Of a DNA stretch of 64,000 nucleotides, positions 26,360 through 34,035 are shown one piece after another. The stretch is taken from positions 29,410,107-29,474,106 of the forward strand of contig OU744448.1 of the NCBI GenBank assembly GCA_916610825.1, in the 5' to 3' direction. A model generated the notes under the pieces. It searched no databases, was not told the DNA's origin, and was given only the letters and a program-made list of their open reading frames with translations. Origin of the DNA: Haliclystus octoradiatus. Taxonomy: Eukaryota > Cnidaria > Staurozoa > Stauromedusae > Haliclystidae. Position numbers and translations under genes: made by a program. Position 1 is the stretch's first letter. Every line of letters begins with the position of its first letter.

Positions 26360-26730
26360 GGAGTCAAAGACTACGCATTCATTTTCTGTAACTTAAAGTT
26401 TCTCGCTTTATGCGATCATCAGACAGATACTATAGTATCTGTCTGATGATCGCATAAAGCGAGAAACTTTAAGTTACAGAAAATGAATGCGTAGTCTTTG
26501 ACTCCATTATTATTATTATTCACGCTCTGTCAAATGACATCGAGCACTATATCAACTGCTGTTAGATACCATATCATCATTATTATTATTACATTATATA
26601 TATATATATATATATAGCAGCAGACAAGTACATGTTTCTGGCCATTAGCCTTCATCAGTACTGCTCAGTGAGCGAACAAGGAACTGACTTCAGTATACAC
26701 CTAAGTCAAGATGAGTTATAAATGTGGTTA

Positions 26731-26771
<41 letters not shown>

Positions 26772-28970
26772 GTTTCAAATTTAATAAAAATTTAAAAGTA
26801 TTGGCAGGTGAACAGTGCTCAATGCTTGTAAATAGCAGAGCGGTAAATAATAATAGAGTCAAGAAAGACACACCATTTTTGCTGTTACTTGAAGTTTCAC
26901 GTTGTTAAACGATCATCAGACAGAATACAATTAAAAACATACATACATAAAACCTAGTTAAACATATTTAATAGCAGTGCTTATTGTTATTTCTTGTAAT
27001 GGTTTCTATTGTTAATATTTAATCTATTGTTATTACATTTCCGTATGCTTGGTCACATTTTGGATGTTTTGAAATTGGAAAAGTAAAATTTGTTTTCATG
27101 GCGGCATTTGGATATTAGTTCTGATCTTTTGTTGATTAAGGTTTCTTTTGAGCAAATTATATTATATTTTTCAGCCAGGCAGAGAAAACAACGCTTTGAT
27201 TTATTACTGTATGCAGCAGCCTTGCATAAGATTGACCATTCAATCTGGTAGGACAGCTTGTTGTCTTTGGCTTGCCAAATGTATTTTGAAAGTTGGGTGT
27301 TTAATTCATAATTTCTGTTTCTGAAAGACAGCATATGCTTTGTGTAGCGATCCTTGAAGCTACCTTCAGTCAGTCCGATGTAATTTTTGACGCAGTCATC
27401 TTCAGTTGTCACCTTTGCTATGTAGACCACGCTTTCTGTTTGGCATTTATTTTGTAGTGGGCACGTTGGTTTTGATCTGCAGTTGCATTGTTTTGTATTT
27501 TGTTTGTCGGCCTTTGGTTCACTTGTTACTTTTCTGTTATGGTTTTTTATTATTCTTTCCATGTTGCTGGTACAGCTGTAGCTGACTTTGATATTATTTT
27601 GGTTAAAAATTTTTCGGTACTGGTGTTCTTTTGGGAAGTGTTTATTATTACAAAGCATATGCTGTCTTTCAGAAACAGAAATTATGAATTAAACACCCAA
27701 CTTTCAAAATACATTTGGCAAGCCAAAGACAACAAGCTGTCCTACCAGATTGAATGGTCAATCTTATGCAAGGCTGCTGCATACAGTAATAAATCAAAGC
27801 GTTGTTTTCTCTGCCTGGCTGAAAAATATAATATAATTTGCTCAAAAGAAACCTTAATCAACAAAAGATCAGAACTAATATCCAAATGCCGCCATGAAAA
27901 CAAATTTTACCTTTCCAATTTCAAAACATCCAAAACGTGACCAAGCATACGGAAATGTAATAACAATAGATTAAATATTAACAATAGAAACCATTACAAG
28001 AAATAACAATAAGCACTGCTATTAAATATGTTTAACTAGGTTTTATGTATGTATGTTTTTAATTGTATTCTGTCTGATGATCGTTTAACAACGTGAAACT
28101 TCAAGTAACAGCAAAAATGGTGTGTCTTTCTTGACTCTATTATTATATATATATATATTTATATCAGGGCCGCCAAGAGAGTAGGGTAAGCAAGATAATC
28201 GACCAGGTCACCCGGGCTCAAGCAATTTATAGTTTTACTGCTGCATTTGATGGTCAATTGAACCTGGTTGCGGATATGTTTGTAAGGAAGGGCATTGAAA
28301 TATTACAAGACCTGTGTCTCTTCAAACAGCTCATAATACTATGTTGAAATTTTATTATAATACATAGGCTATAGCAAGATGAAATGGGTTATGATTCATA
28401 TAATCATGTTGCCAAACTAAGATTTCTTTCAAACCCCTGGAATAAACATCGCTTTAAATGTTTTTGTATCGAAAGTTTTATTTTAATATGAACGGTTTGA
28501 AATTTTTTGAAAAAAGGCTGTTGACTGTATGACAAATGATGCAATGTAGGCCTATAGCTTAGGCAAGTTATAGGCTACTTATGACTACAATTAGCATTTT
28601 TGTATATATGATTATATATGGTTTTGCTTTAACCAACATTTGTAGTAGATCTTCGTTCTTCGTATCAGGGTTCCACAAAAGTAGGAATCCTGGAATCCTA
28701 GATTGACCAAATTCAGAAGAAGATTGATATTTTTATGATTATTGGTCAAACTTCAACAAAATAATTCAGGAGTAAATGTTGAAATTCCTCAAGGATTTCA
28801 GAACGCTTGACCTTTTGTCGGACCCTGTCTACGTTGAATATGTATTTCTTCTATATTTTATTTAGGTTTGGGTTAGTAAAAAAGACGGGGGAAGATGCAA
28901 ATTATATATTGCACAATTTCAGAAAGGAAAATATTTAATGAAGAGACAAATAGTCCAAGAAGCTGTATAA
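11490..28970 (+). CDS. BRMS1L: BRMS1L / Sds3-family subunit of the Sin3-HDAC corepressor, fourteen coding exons
   Basis: Exons: 11490-11763, 12955-13042, 15288-15343, 16226-16297, 18690-18709, 19673-19732, 20843-20936, 21234-21329, 22239-22303, 22647-22680, 23134-23209, 23560-23613, 25276-25306, 28866-28970. They join into 374 residues (human BRMS1L is 323). Residues 1-92 form a Ser/Asp/Glu-rich acidic leader with a poly-Asp run. The Sds3-like coiled coil follows, with LEKQFTDLKEQLYKER near-identical to human, then EEKLRKVEEDRH. Next come GPYIVYMVREMEILEDW and a C-terminal region ending FQKGKYLMKR. The family is an HDAC1/2-Sin3 scaffold in the nucleus that represses transcription. The intron after exon 8 is AT-AC (U12 type); all others are GT-AG. 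Exon 5 is only 20 nt. AATAAA at 29091-29096 is a plausible polyadenylation signal. Start ATG has A at -3. The introns are full of mobile elements. Confidence 0.93.
11829..11985. mobile_element. hAT-like short element (family H), BRMS1L intron 1
   Basis: Body from GGTCCAACAAAAGGTTAAGCC to TTTTGTCAAACGCTG. It begins only 65 bp after the exon 1 donor. Confidence 0.7.
12645..12687 (+). ncRNA. Degenerate hammerhead-like motif of a second type in BRMS1L intron 1
   Basis: Stem I GTCT/AGAC, ATGATGA where CTGATGA is expected, stem II GTC/GAC, GAAAC, a loop-less palindromic stem III ACACGTGT and cleavage site GTC. The C-to-A change at the first core position is expected to be inactivating. Confidence 0.5.
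13375..13668. mobile_element. Two partial family H copies, BRMS1L intron 2
   Basis: Truncated arms ending GTCGGATCCTG near 13491 and GTTGGACCCTG near 13663. Confidence 0.6.
13918..14090. mobile_element. hAT-like short element (family H)
   Basis: CAGGGTCAGACAAAAG to CACACACTG; flanks TGTTTATG and TGCTTATG (7 of 8). Confidence 0.8.
14101..15240 (+). mobile_element. hAT-superfamily transposon relic with BED zinc finger, BRMS1L intron 2
   Basis: The left end TAGGGGTGGGACAATAAACC looks like a hAT terminal repeat. At 15026-15229 an open frame encodes MPRSDVWNHFTTRDNK, then CNICG with a later HLTRSH: a BED-type zinc finger as found at the N terminus of hAT transposases. The catalytic domain is absent and no right terminus was identified. 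The frame ends 58 bp before BRMS1L exon 3. Confidence 0.65.
15514..15720. mobile_element. TTAA short element (family T), BRMS1L intron 3
   Basis: About 205 bp with ends TTAAAGGGGCAAGATTGACC and a mirrored right end finishing in GCTCCTTTAA. The same family occurs at 32210 and 52794, with a fragment ending near 62053. Confidence 0.8.
16531..16684 (+). mobile_element. tRNA-derived SINE (family S), BRMS1L intron 4
   Basis: TTGGTGTAGTGGCTAGGACG (A-box-like), GGGTTCAATCCC (B box), then the body AGGAAGGGCATCCGGC and a tail ending ACCACCCCGG before a TA microsatellite. Confidence 0.8.
16977..17017 (-). ncRNA. Hammerhead ribozyme motif, solitary copy in BRMS1L intron 4
   Basis: Minus strand: stem I TTGC/GCAA, CTGATGA, stem II CGCC-TC-GGCG flanked by a U-U mismatch, then GAAAAC with one extra A, stem III and triplet GTA. 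The plus-strand flank AGCAGAGCTTTAAATAATAA matches the flank of the PLE-type copies, so it is a solitary terminal unit. The inserted A in the core may disable it. Confidence 0.6.
18315..18498. mobile_element. Family P element, BRMS1L intron 4
   Basis: CAGTTAAACCTGATATAACG to GGTTTCATTG, flanked by TA. Confidence 0.78.
20511..20662. mobile_element. Family P element, BRMS1L intron 6
   Basis: CAGTGAAACCTGTATATAAC to AGGTTTGACTG, flanked by TA; orientation opposite to the copy at 3538. Confidence 0.8.
21330..22238 (+). other. U12-type AT-AC intron of BRMS1L (intron 8)
   Basis: The donor reads ATATCCTTT at 21330-21338, the exact minor-spliceosome consensus. The branch-point motif TCCTTAAC lies at 22221-22228, and the intron ends in AC at 22237-22238, 10 nt further on. 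Joining G21329 to 22239 gives VVGPYIVYM, matching the conserved BRMS1L segment; no GT-AG choice does so. A hAT-type short element (21412-21561) lies inside the intron. Confidence 0.93.
21412..21561. mobile_element. hAT-like short element (family H) inside the U12 intron
   Basis: CAAGGTCCAACAAAAC to GTTGGACCTTG; flanks TCTGCATA and CCTGCATT (6 of 8). Confidence 0.78.
22373..22549. mobile_element. Family P element, BRMS1L intron 9
   Basis: CAGTGAAACCTGTATATAAA to AGGTTTGACTG, flanked by TA. Confidence 0.8.
22805..22915 (-). mobile_element. SINE tail fragment (family S), BRMS1L intron 10
   Basis: Matches only the tail of the SINE at 1593-1830 (ACAAACC and GGTTGATTAGTTTG parts); the tRNA-like head is absent. 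Confidence 0.5.
23766..23941. mobile_element. Family P element, BRMS1L intron 12
   Basis: TAGTCAAAGCTGTTATAACA (first base changed) to AGGTTTCACTG, followed by TA. Confidence 0.75.
24159..24371. repeat. Three direct repeats of about 70-78 bp, BRMS1L intron 12
   Basis: Units start AATTCATGATATTA and run through AAGCCTGGATTGGA to GGAACAAATATG; three diverged copies in tandem. No coding meaning seen. Confidence 0.75.
25455..25919 (-). mobile_element. PLE fragment, minus orientation, with hammerhead end
   Basis: Minus-strand copy of the PLE 3' end: the terminal tract beginning at the GAGTC site, the hammerhead core at 25488-25529, the 3' non-coding segment and the last coding part (KRCFLCLAEKY to CRHENKF). 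It is broken at about 25919, where an opposite-strand copy starts. Confidence 0.75.
25488..25529 (-). ncRNA. Hammerhead ribozyme motif (PLE-type)
   Basis: On the minus strand: stem I CTGT with ACAG, core CTGATGA, stem II CGTT-TAAC-AACG, core GAAAC, short stem III and cleavage triplet GTA. The first stem II position is a U-U mismatch, which may weaken the ribozyme. PLE retroelements are known to carry such motifs. Confidence 0.75.
25916..26335 (+). mobile_element. PLE fragment, plus orientation, with hammerhead end
   Basis: Continues from the minus-strand fragment as an inverted neighbour: NIICSKETLINKRSELISK onward, then the same 3' non-coding segment, hammerhead core at 26156-26197 and a TAA-rich run. 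It ends with the GCTCTGCTATTTACAAGCAATGAGCGC tract (split here by its two halves) and a TA microsatellite. Confidence 0.75.
26156..26197 (+). ncRNA. Hammerhead ribozyme motif (PLE-type), one stem II change
   Basis: Same architecture as the other PLE copies. AACG of stem II reads AATG, which turns one C-G pair into U-G or a weak pair. Core CTGATGA and GAAAC are intact and stem I is CTGT/ACAG. Confidence 0.7.
26386..26426 (-). ncRNA. Hammerhead ribozyme motif, left arm of palindrome
   Basis: Stem I CTGT/ACAG, core CTGATGA, stem II TCGC-ATAAA-GCGA fully paired, core GAAAC, stem III AC-T..A-GT, cleavage triplet GTT. Of the copies in the window this pair has the best-paired stem II. Confidence 0.8.
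26439..26479 (+). ncRNA. Hammerhead ribozyme motif, right arm of palindrome
   Basis: Exact mirror of the motif at 26386-26426, on the plus strand: all conserved core bases present, stem II UCGC/GCGA, cleavage after GUU. Confidence 0.8.
26882..26923 (-). ncRNA. Hammerhead ribozyme motif (PLE-type)
   Basis: Belongs to the minus-strand PLE copy whose coding part is at 27053-27658. Stem I CTGT/ACAG, CTGATGA, stem II CGTT/AACG, GAAAC, triplet GTA. Confidence 0.75.
27053..27658 (-). mobile_element. Penelope-like element 3' coding part with GIY-YIG endonuclease
   Basis: This 201-codon open frame resembles the C-terminal part of Penelope-like retroelement polyproteins. It has a Cys-rich linker (CNCRSKPTCPLQNKC), then a GIY-YIG-type module: VVYIAKV, NYIGLTEGSFKDRYTKH with the presumed catalytic Arg, and SKRCFLCLAEKY with the presumed Glu, ending SELISKCRHENKF. 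The reverse transcriptase part upstream is missing, so this copy is 5'-truncated. It reads into an inverted copy that starts near 27650. GIY-YIG endonuclease is the hallmark of canonical PLEs. Confidence 0.85.
27653..28148 (+). mobile_element. Inverted, 5'-truncated PLE copy with hammerhead end
   Basis: From about 27653 the plus strand repeats the 3' coding part of the element at 27053-27658 in opposite orientation: the same KHMLSFRNRNYELNTQLSKY beginning and the same CRHENKF end. The shared 3' non-coding segment follows and finishes with the hammerhead core and GACTCTATTATTAT. The two copies are joined head to head and are nearly identical. Confidence 0.8.
28070..28111 (+). ncRNA. Hammerhead ribozyme motif (PLE-type)
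   Basis: Belongs to the plus-strand PLE copy ending near 28148; identical in structure to the motif at 26882-26923. Confidence 0.75.
28666..28827. mobile_element. hAT-like short element (family H), BRMS1L intron 13
   Basis: CAGGGTTCCACAAAAG to TTTGTCGGACCCTG, ending 38 bp before the last BRMS1L exon. Confidence 0.78.
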
Positions 28971-29153
28971 ATTTACATCATTTTAAACTTTGTAATTTGT
29001 GGGCACATTCATGTGAGTATTTGTAAGTACAACATTTTATAAAACAAACAAATAGCTGTAAACAGCGGTTCTTACTTCCATTGTAATGTAAATAAATGTT
29101 TATCTATTATCAAAATTGTTTGTGTTAGATGAATACTAGGAAATCTCAATATA

Positions 29154-29326
29154 CAGTAAAACCTGTATATAACATCCACCTATAAGAGGTAGACAAATTG
29201 ACCACTATAGACAGGTGACCTTTATATGCAGGGTTGGTTTAATAGAAAATACTTGGACATATCAAGAGTGACCACTACAGACAGGTGGCCACTTTATAGA
29301 GGTGACCGTCATAATAGGTTTGACTG
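29154..29326. mobile_element. Family P element downstream of BRMS1L
   Basis: CAGTAAAACCTGTATATAAC to AGGTTTGACTG, flanked by TA. Confidence 0.78.
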
Positions 29327-29421
29327 TATAGATCAAATTAGAATTGAAGTCAGAATTGCAATAAAATAATCAAATTGGGTATCCACATTAGCTTTATAGC
29401 TGTAGTTGTGTAGATCGTCAC

Positions 29422-29792
29422 CAGAGGTGTACGGAGTAGGATATTAAGACTCAGAATCCTTAAAAATCCTTATAGAAGCATCTGATCTGATTTGAAAATG
29501 TAAGAAATATAGACTCTGACTCCTGCTCCAAAATATTTCAGATAAACTCCTCTACAAAAATCCGAAACACGTTAATTTATCAACATTAAGCAATTATAGA
29601 AAAGTACAAAATGTTTTAACATCAGCTGAAATATGTTGCAATTCCAACCTTTATGTAGAAATATCGTTCATTAAGAGTTTATCAGGATTGCATTCTAGAC
29701 CCTGGCTCCTGTAGGAAAGAATCACTCCTGTTGAAATGCAGATACTCCAGTCTGGCTCAGTCTGAGTTTGGCTCCGGCTCCTGTACACCTCT
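29422..29792. mobile_element. Possible hAT-like short element downstream of BRMS1L
   Basis: CAGAGGTGTACGGAGTAGG at the left and CTCCTGTACACCTCTG at the right are inverted. No clear 8-bp duplication. Confidence 0.45.
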
Positions 29793-30865
29793 GATCAATC
29801 ATCACATTATAGGGCTGTGTCATCCCTTTTTCACTTCGCATATTTGCTATGTATGGAAACCGTTAACAGAGCATTAACTATCACTGGTCATTTGCAAACA
29901 GCTGAATGAAATCAAACATTTCGATTAATTGAATAGGCCTACCTGTCAATTCTAGAGCTGTATTGACCTGTGTTTTCTAGTTATTATTGCAAAAAATTGC
30001 GATGGATATTTACATTGTTGATGCATTAAAATACATTTGCTACCCCCTGGGTTAAACACTTCATCAGTTCATCAACATTAAATGGTCCAATTTTCATGAA
30101 AGTTTGTGGCTATTCAGGAACTGTTCATAAAAATTTTACAAATGGTCATGAACATTTCGTGAACAAAAATGACCGTTAAACTTTCATGAATCGTTCATGA
30201 ACTCATGAATCAATTTTCACAGGGAAAGAATGACCACTATCAACAGGTGGGTGCTGAAACAGGTTGTACTGTATCTCAATAGACCATGTACTTCTAATAG
30301 CGCCTTATATTTCTAATTTTCCTAATGTCATCGCTTGCAGCATAATTTTGTTGGTTTATGTTATCGATTATACTTAGTTTAGTGTCTCTGCATTATGTCA
30401 ACAATCTTGTTTCTGGTAGTTATGATCCCCAGAGATTTCTGTCGTTTCGAGTAGTGTTATTCGGGGAGTGTGGAGTATAATTCTCGGATCATAGGCAACA
30501 TTTTTAAATCTTGAGTCCAGGCTGTCACAAAGTGCGGGATCCTGGTTCCCAGAAGGCCAGCACAAAATCAGAAGGTTTCCAATTATCAGAGTGTGTTTTC
30601 TTTATTTAAAATTATAATTTTTGGTTTCATATCATAACGTTTCAAAGTCAAATTTTGAAAACATTCCTTCAGATTTACGAAGCATTTAAAATTTTATCTG
30701 GAAGGTTCTCAATTTTCAATGTGGCTCCCGGAAGACTAAAACCTTTTTGAGACCATGCTCGAGTTCCACATATCCTTTGGCTAATTTGTATATGATTGTT
30801 TACAATCAGATGTTGATATTATTGAATTATCTGAATTTATGCCTTGTACCATTACATTAGTCTGC

Positions 30866-31260
30866 ATTACAGACCGCGATCACAAAAGAATAGGGTCTGT
30901 GTGATTCGCAGTTCTCTGTCCAGCCATAGTTTATATAATGAGATTATCTCACTATATAAACTATGGTCCAGCCACTCTACGAAAACGTAGAGCAGAAGTT
31001 TCTGATCGATGCATGGTAAATCTATTGTTCTTAGATAATAAATTCATCACCTCTGTTCGATCAATTAATTGCCATAGCTACGAAGCCTAAAATAGAACTT
31101 ATTGCAATCATGTCAACTGAAGTGAACAAATTAATGTGAGAATCCCCTTAATCTTGCATAATTATGTGACATCAATCTTATTCTGATACGAGGCCAGGAC
31201 AGAGAAACCAAGCAATTCACACAGACCCTATTCTTTCGTGAATGAATCGCGGTCTGTAAC
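30866..31260. mobile_element. Inverted-repeat element with an inner palindrome, between BRMS1L and BANF1
   Basis: Arms of about 56-64 bp: ATTACAGACCGCGATCAC onward and its mirror ending ATCGCGGTCTGTAAC. A second palindrome at 30917-30975 (around CATAGTTTATATA) lies inside the left part. Confidence 0.65.
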
Positions 31261-31540
31261 GCAGGCTAGCATTACATATGATTCAATGAAAGATCAAATA
31301 TATCCCAAATAGTAAATCGATAATTTTTTTAAAATGTTGTCAAATGGCATTCTACATATATTTGATTTAAACTCCCGTGCTTTGATGAGCACAACAAGCA
31401 ATATGTCTGTTAAATTACAACAATCACATCAACAATGAGATATCATTTTACATCTGGTCAGTTGCTATAGTTCTTTACGATAGATTTACAATGCTAATAA
31501 CTTATTCTCACATTAATAATATTTCTGTTTTTTTAATTGA

Positions 31541-31816
31541 TTACAAAAACGCAGCACACCAATCCATTAAACATTTGTAACAATCTCCCGATTGTTTTTT
31601 ATTAGCTTGAATTTCTGATTTTGCCCATTCGATAAATAAATCTTCTTCTTTTTTGAATAGTAATAATTGTCCAAGTACTACATAAGCGTAGTCATATCCT
31701 TTTTCTTTTAATCGCTCCCCAAGGACAGGTCCAATTCCTGCCAAATCAGTGACTGGTTTAGAACCCATAGGCTCACTTACGAAGTTACGATGTTTCTGTG
31801 ATGTGCTGGTAGACAT
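31541..31816 (-). CDS. BANF1: Barrier-to-autointegration factor (BAF), single coding exon
   Basis: This 91-residue protein covers the whole BAF family length (human 89). After the Ser/Thr-rich start [12 protein letters not shown] it carries the conserved SEPMG, the helix-hairpin-helix [23 protein letters not shown] and the end [13 protein letters not shown] is a small dimeric DNA-bridging protein that binds double-stranded DNA, LEM-domain proteins and lamins and helps re-form the nuclear envelope after mitosis. The Ser/Thr residues just after Met are the known VRK1 phosphorylation sites in human BAF. The frame is open 32 codons further upstream, but that part does not resemble BAF. A TTTTTAG acceptor-like sequence lies 5 nt before this ATG, so a 5' untranslated intron is likely. 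The 3' end converges on BRMS1L 2.6 kb away; VRK1 lies upstream in divergent orientation. Confidence 0.95.
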   Translation of the reverse strand: MSTSTSQKHRNFVSEPMGSKPVTDLAGIGPVLGERLKEKGYDYAYVVLGQLLLFKKEEDLFIEWAKSEIQANKKQSGDCYKCLMDWCAAFL

Positions 31817-31869
31817 ATTGACTAAAAATACAATAGCAGCAATTAATGAAAACAATTTTTTATCACATA

Positions 31870-32025
31870 CAGGTTCGACAAAAAGTTCAGCCTTCTGGAA
31901 TCCTAGAGGCATTTCATATTTTCTTCATTTGTTGATTTCTTACCAATAAATCATAAAAATATCAAATTTCTTCTGAATTTACTCTAAATCTAGGATTCCA
32001 GTATTTCTACCTTTGTCGGACGCTG
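31870..32025. mobile_element. hAT-like short element (family H) just upstream of BANF1
   Basis: CAGGTTCGACAAAAAG to TTGTCGGACGCTG; flanks ATCACATA and GTCACATT (6 of 8). It starts 54 bp upstream of the BANF1 start codon and explains the extended open frame there. Confidence 0.78.
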
Positions 32026-32090
32026 GTCACATTACACATAAGAATTTCAGATAGATTTCAGACTATTTTTACTCAGGTAAAATTCTATTT

Positions 32091-32431
32091 ACAGTCGAAC
32101 TTGGTTGATATCCCCTCTTTTAATGTCCCACCTTGCTTAATATCCCCACATAAAACTGTTTTCTATTTTCAATTCTCCATACAAATCCTACCTCCCTTGA
32201 TGAGGGATATTAAAGGGGCAAAATTGATTGGCGACCGCTGCAAGATCAATTTGAATTTATGCTTAGCGTAATTCAACCGTCTCGCTTTGAAACTATTGTT
32301 ATACGCAAGCCTAATTTGTAATAAATTTATGTCAACAATGAACATTGTGTTATAAACAATAAACATGCATGTGATCCTAAGTGCGTAGCGCCTGCCGGTC
32401 ATTTTTGCTCCTTTAAGCAAGTTTGACTGTA
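32091..32431. mobile_element. pogo-like short element split by a TTAA element
   Basis: TACAGTCGAACTTGG at the left matches the inverted AAGTTTGACTGTA at the right, and TA at both edges fits a TA target duplication. Removing the inserted TTAA element rebuilds a matching right terminal repeat. Confidence 0.65.
32210..32416. mobile_element. TTAA short element (family T) nested in a pogo-like element
   Basis: Same family as at 15514. It interrupts the right end of an element bounded by TACAGTCGAACTTGG (from 32091) and CAAGTTTGACTGTA (to 32431). Confidence 0.8.
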
Positions 32432-33109
32432 TCATCTGTTGCCATTGAAATTCATTATCTAATCAATGAAGATAATCTAGATTTCAGACAATTTCTGAAA
32501 TTTGAACTATTGTCTCTGAATATGTGGATATATATGAAGTATGTATTAAAATATGTTTTCAAAATTTTGTAATCCAAATCAGATCCGAATGATTTAATTT
32601 AATAAAATTGAAATATTATCCGATCCTACAATGAAAAATTTAACCAGAATCCAGAAATAAACCAGTGCGATCAAATTAAATTGGTTCATCAAAATATTAG
32701 TTTTATTTACAGATTTAACGCTTGTATATGATACTTTATGTTTTGCTGTTCGAGTAGACGGGTCAACTGAAAACGATACTTGTGAAAAAAATATGCACAT
32801 TTTTGCATAGAAAGGTTGAATATTAAAAAAATTATACGTAGTTCTATTCAAAACATATCAAGGGAGAATTTTTTTAAATTTGTCCGAGGAATCTGCGAAA
32901 ATCGTAACACAAACAATATCCGGCCTCTGAACTCTTGCTGTTTCAATAGCAAAGTGTTGTATTTGCCAAATCGTAATGAATAGTACAAAATTGGCAATCA
33001 CTGCGCTTCCCCTGAACATTGTTGTACCACAATAAAACTTTGCATGGTATGTTTACATGGTCAAATAAATACATACATGCAAACATAGGTCTACCTTGAC
33101 TTTGCTCCA

Positions 33110-34035
33110 AGTCTCACTTATTTTTATGACGATTTTGATATGTTGGTAAGTGAGACTTGTGTCCTTTGCACATTCCATTGTTTTCAAAGACAAAAGAAAC
33201 GCAATGAGTCATGCAAGATGACGTAAAATATTTTGAAGTTATCCAGGGGGTCGTCTTCCTTCCAAATTCGTTTTGCAAACATGGCGTGCAATTTGAACAT
33301 GATTTAAACGATTTAAATTTGGCTTCATGATCATCAGTCAAATCTTCAGAGCTGTCGAAAATATTACAACTAGAAAATATGCTGTTGTTCTTGCTTATAC
33401 AAACTGATTCTGCCAAATTGTTGCTCTTTAAGATGCTGCAAACTTTCTCAGTTTTGAATAATCGTTGTGGTGGCGAGGAAAGCCATATATTTATTCAGTG
33501 TCTTAGTAAGTTTGATCAAAAATCAAACAAGTATTAAAAATAAATTGTATAAACTCATTTAGGTACATGTTTTCAGGGGTAGAAAATGTTGGGAACACTG
33601 GGACCGGCGGTCACAGGCACAATTATTGTACAATAGAATTCCTGCAGGCACATTTTTCTAAAAATTAAAAGTATTCTGTATCTATAGATAAGTCATAAAG
33701 ATTATTAATGAAACCGAGTAAGAGTTGTGTAAAGATGAATCTAAGGGTCAGTTTAAATTGCTTGAAAGGTAAAATATTTGCAGGCATTTTCAAGCCAGAA
33801 TCATGTGGTCGCAGGCACTGAAAAATGTTTTTGACCCCTGCATGTTTTTATATACCTATAACTTGATGCAATGTGAACCCCCCATTATTTCATCTTTCGA
33901 AGACGTGAAAATTTATGAAAACAATGAGATCAGACAAGCCGGCGTTGGGCAGAATCCTGCCCAACACTTGACAAAGGATTCAAGTCCCGCTTACCAACCA
34001 TCAAATCTCGGTACATCAAAGTAAGCGGGACTTGG
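33110..34035. repeat. Inverted pair of hairpin repeats between BANF1 and VRK1
   Basis: A hairpin at about 33110-33152 (CAAGTCTCACTTA and its mirror) is homologous, in opposite orientation, to the hairpin at about 33986-34034 (CAAGTCCCGCTTACC and its mirror). Both share a GGAGC..GTCAA..GGT.GACC flank. An open minus-strand frame (33114 to about 33480) with many Cys residues lies between; I do not recognise it. Confidence 0.5.

Larger units (their letters stand above)
26345..26520. repeat. Perfect 176-bp palindrome holding two opposed hammerhead ribozymes
   Basis: Bases 26345-26432 are the exact reverse complement of 26433-26520 (centre ACTATAGT). Each arm contains a complete hammerhead core followed by the GGAGTC site and an AAT run. 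It sits between two inverted PLE pairs. Confidence 0.95.
28971..31540. other. Intergenic region between convergent BRMS1L and BANF1
   Basis: Contains the BRMS1L 3' untranslated region, one family P element, a possible hAT-like element, a TTCATGAAC cluster (30060-30222), a decayed family H relative (about 30520-30760) and an inverted-repeat element. No further gene seen. Confidence 0.7.

Noticed and set aside
29422-29792. Assigning the CAGAGGTGTAC element firmly to hAT
   Set aside because: Terminal repeats fit, but the flanking 8 bases do not match.
32594-32851. 85-codon hydrophobic minus-strand frame upstream of BANF1
   Set aside because: No recognisable homology, AT-driven composition, no splice support.
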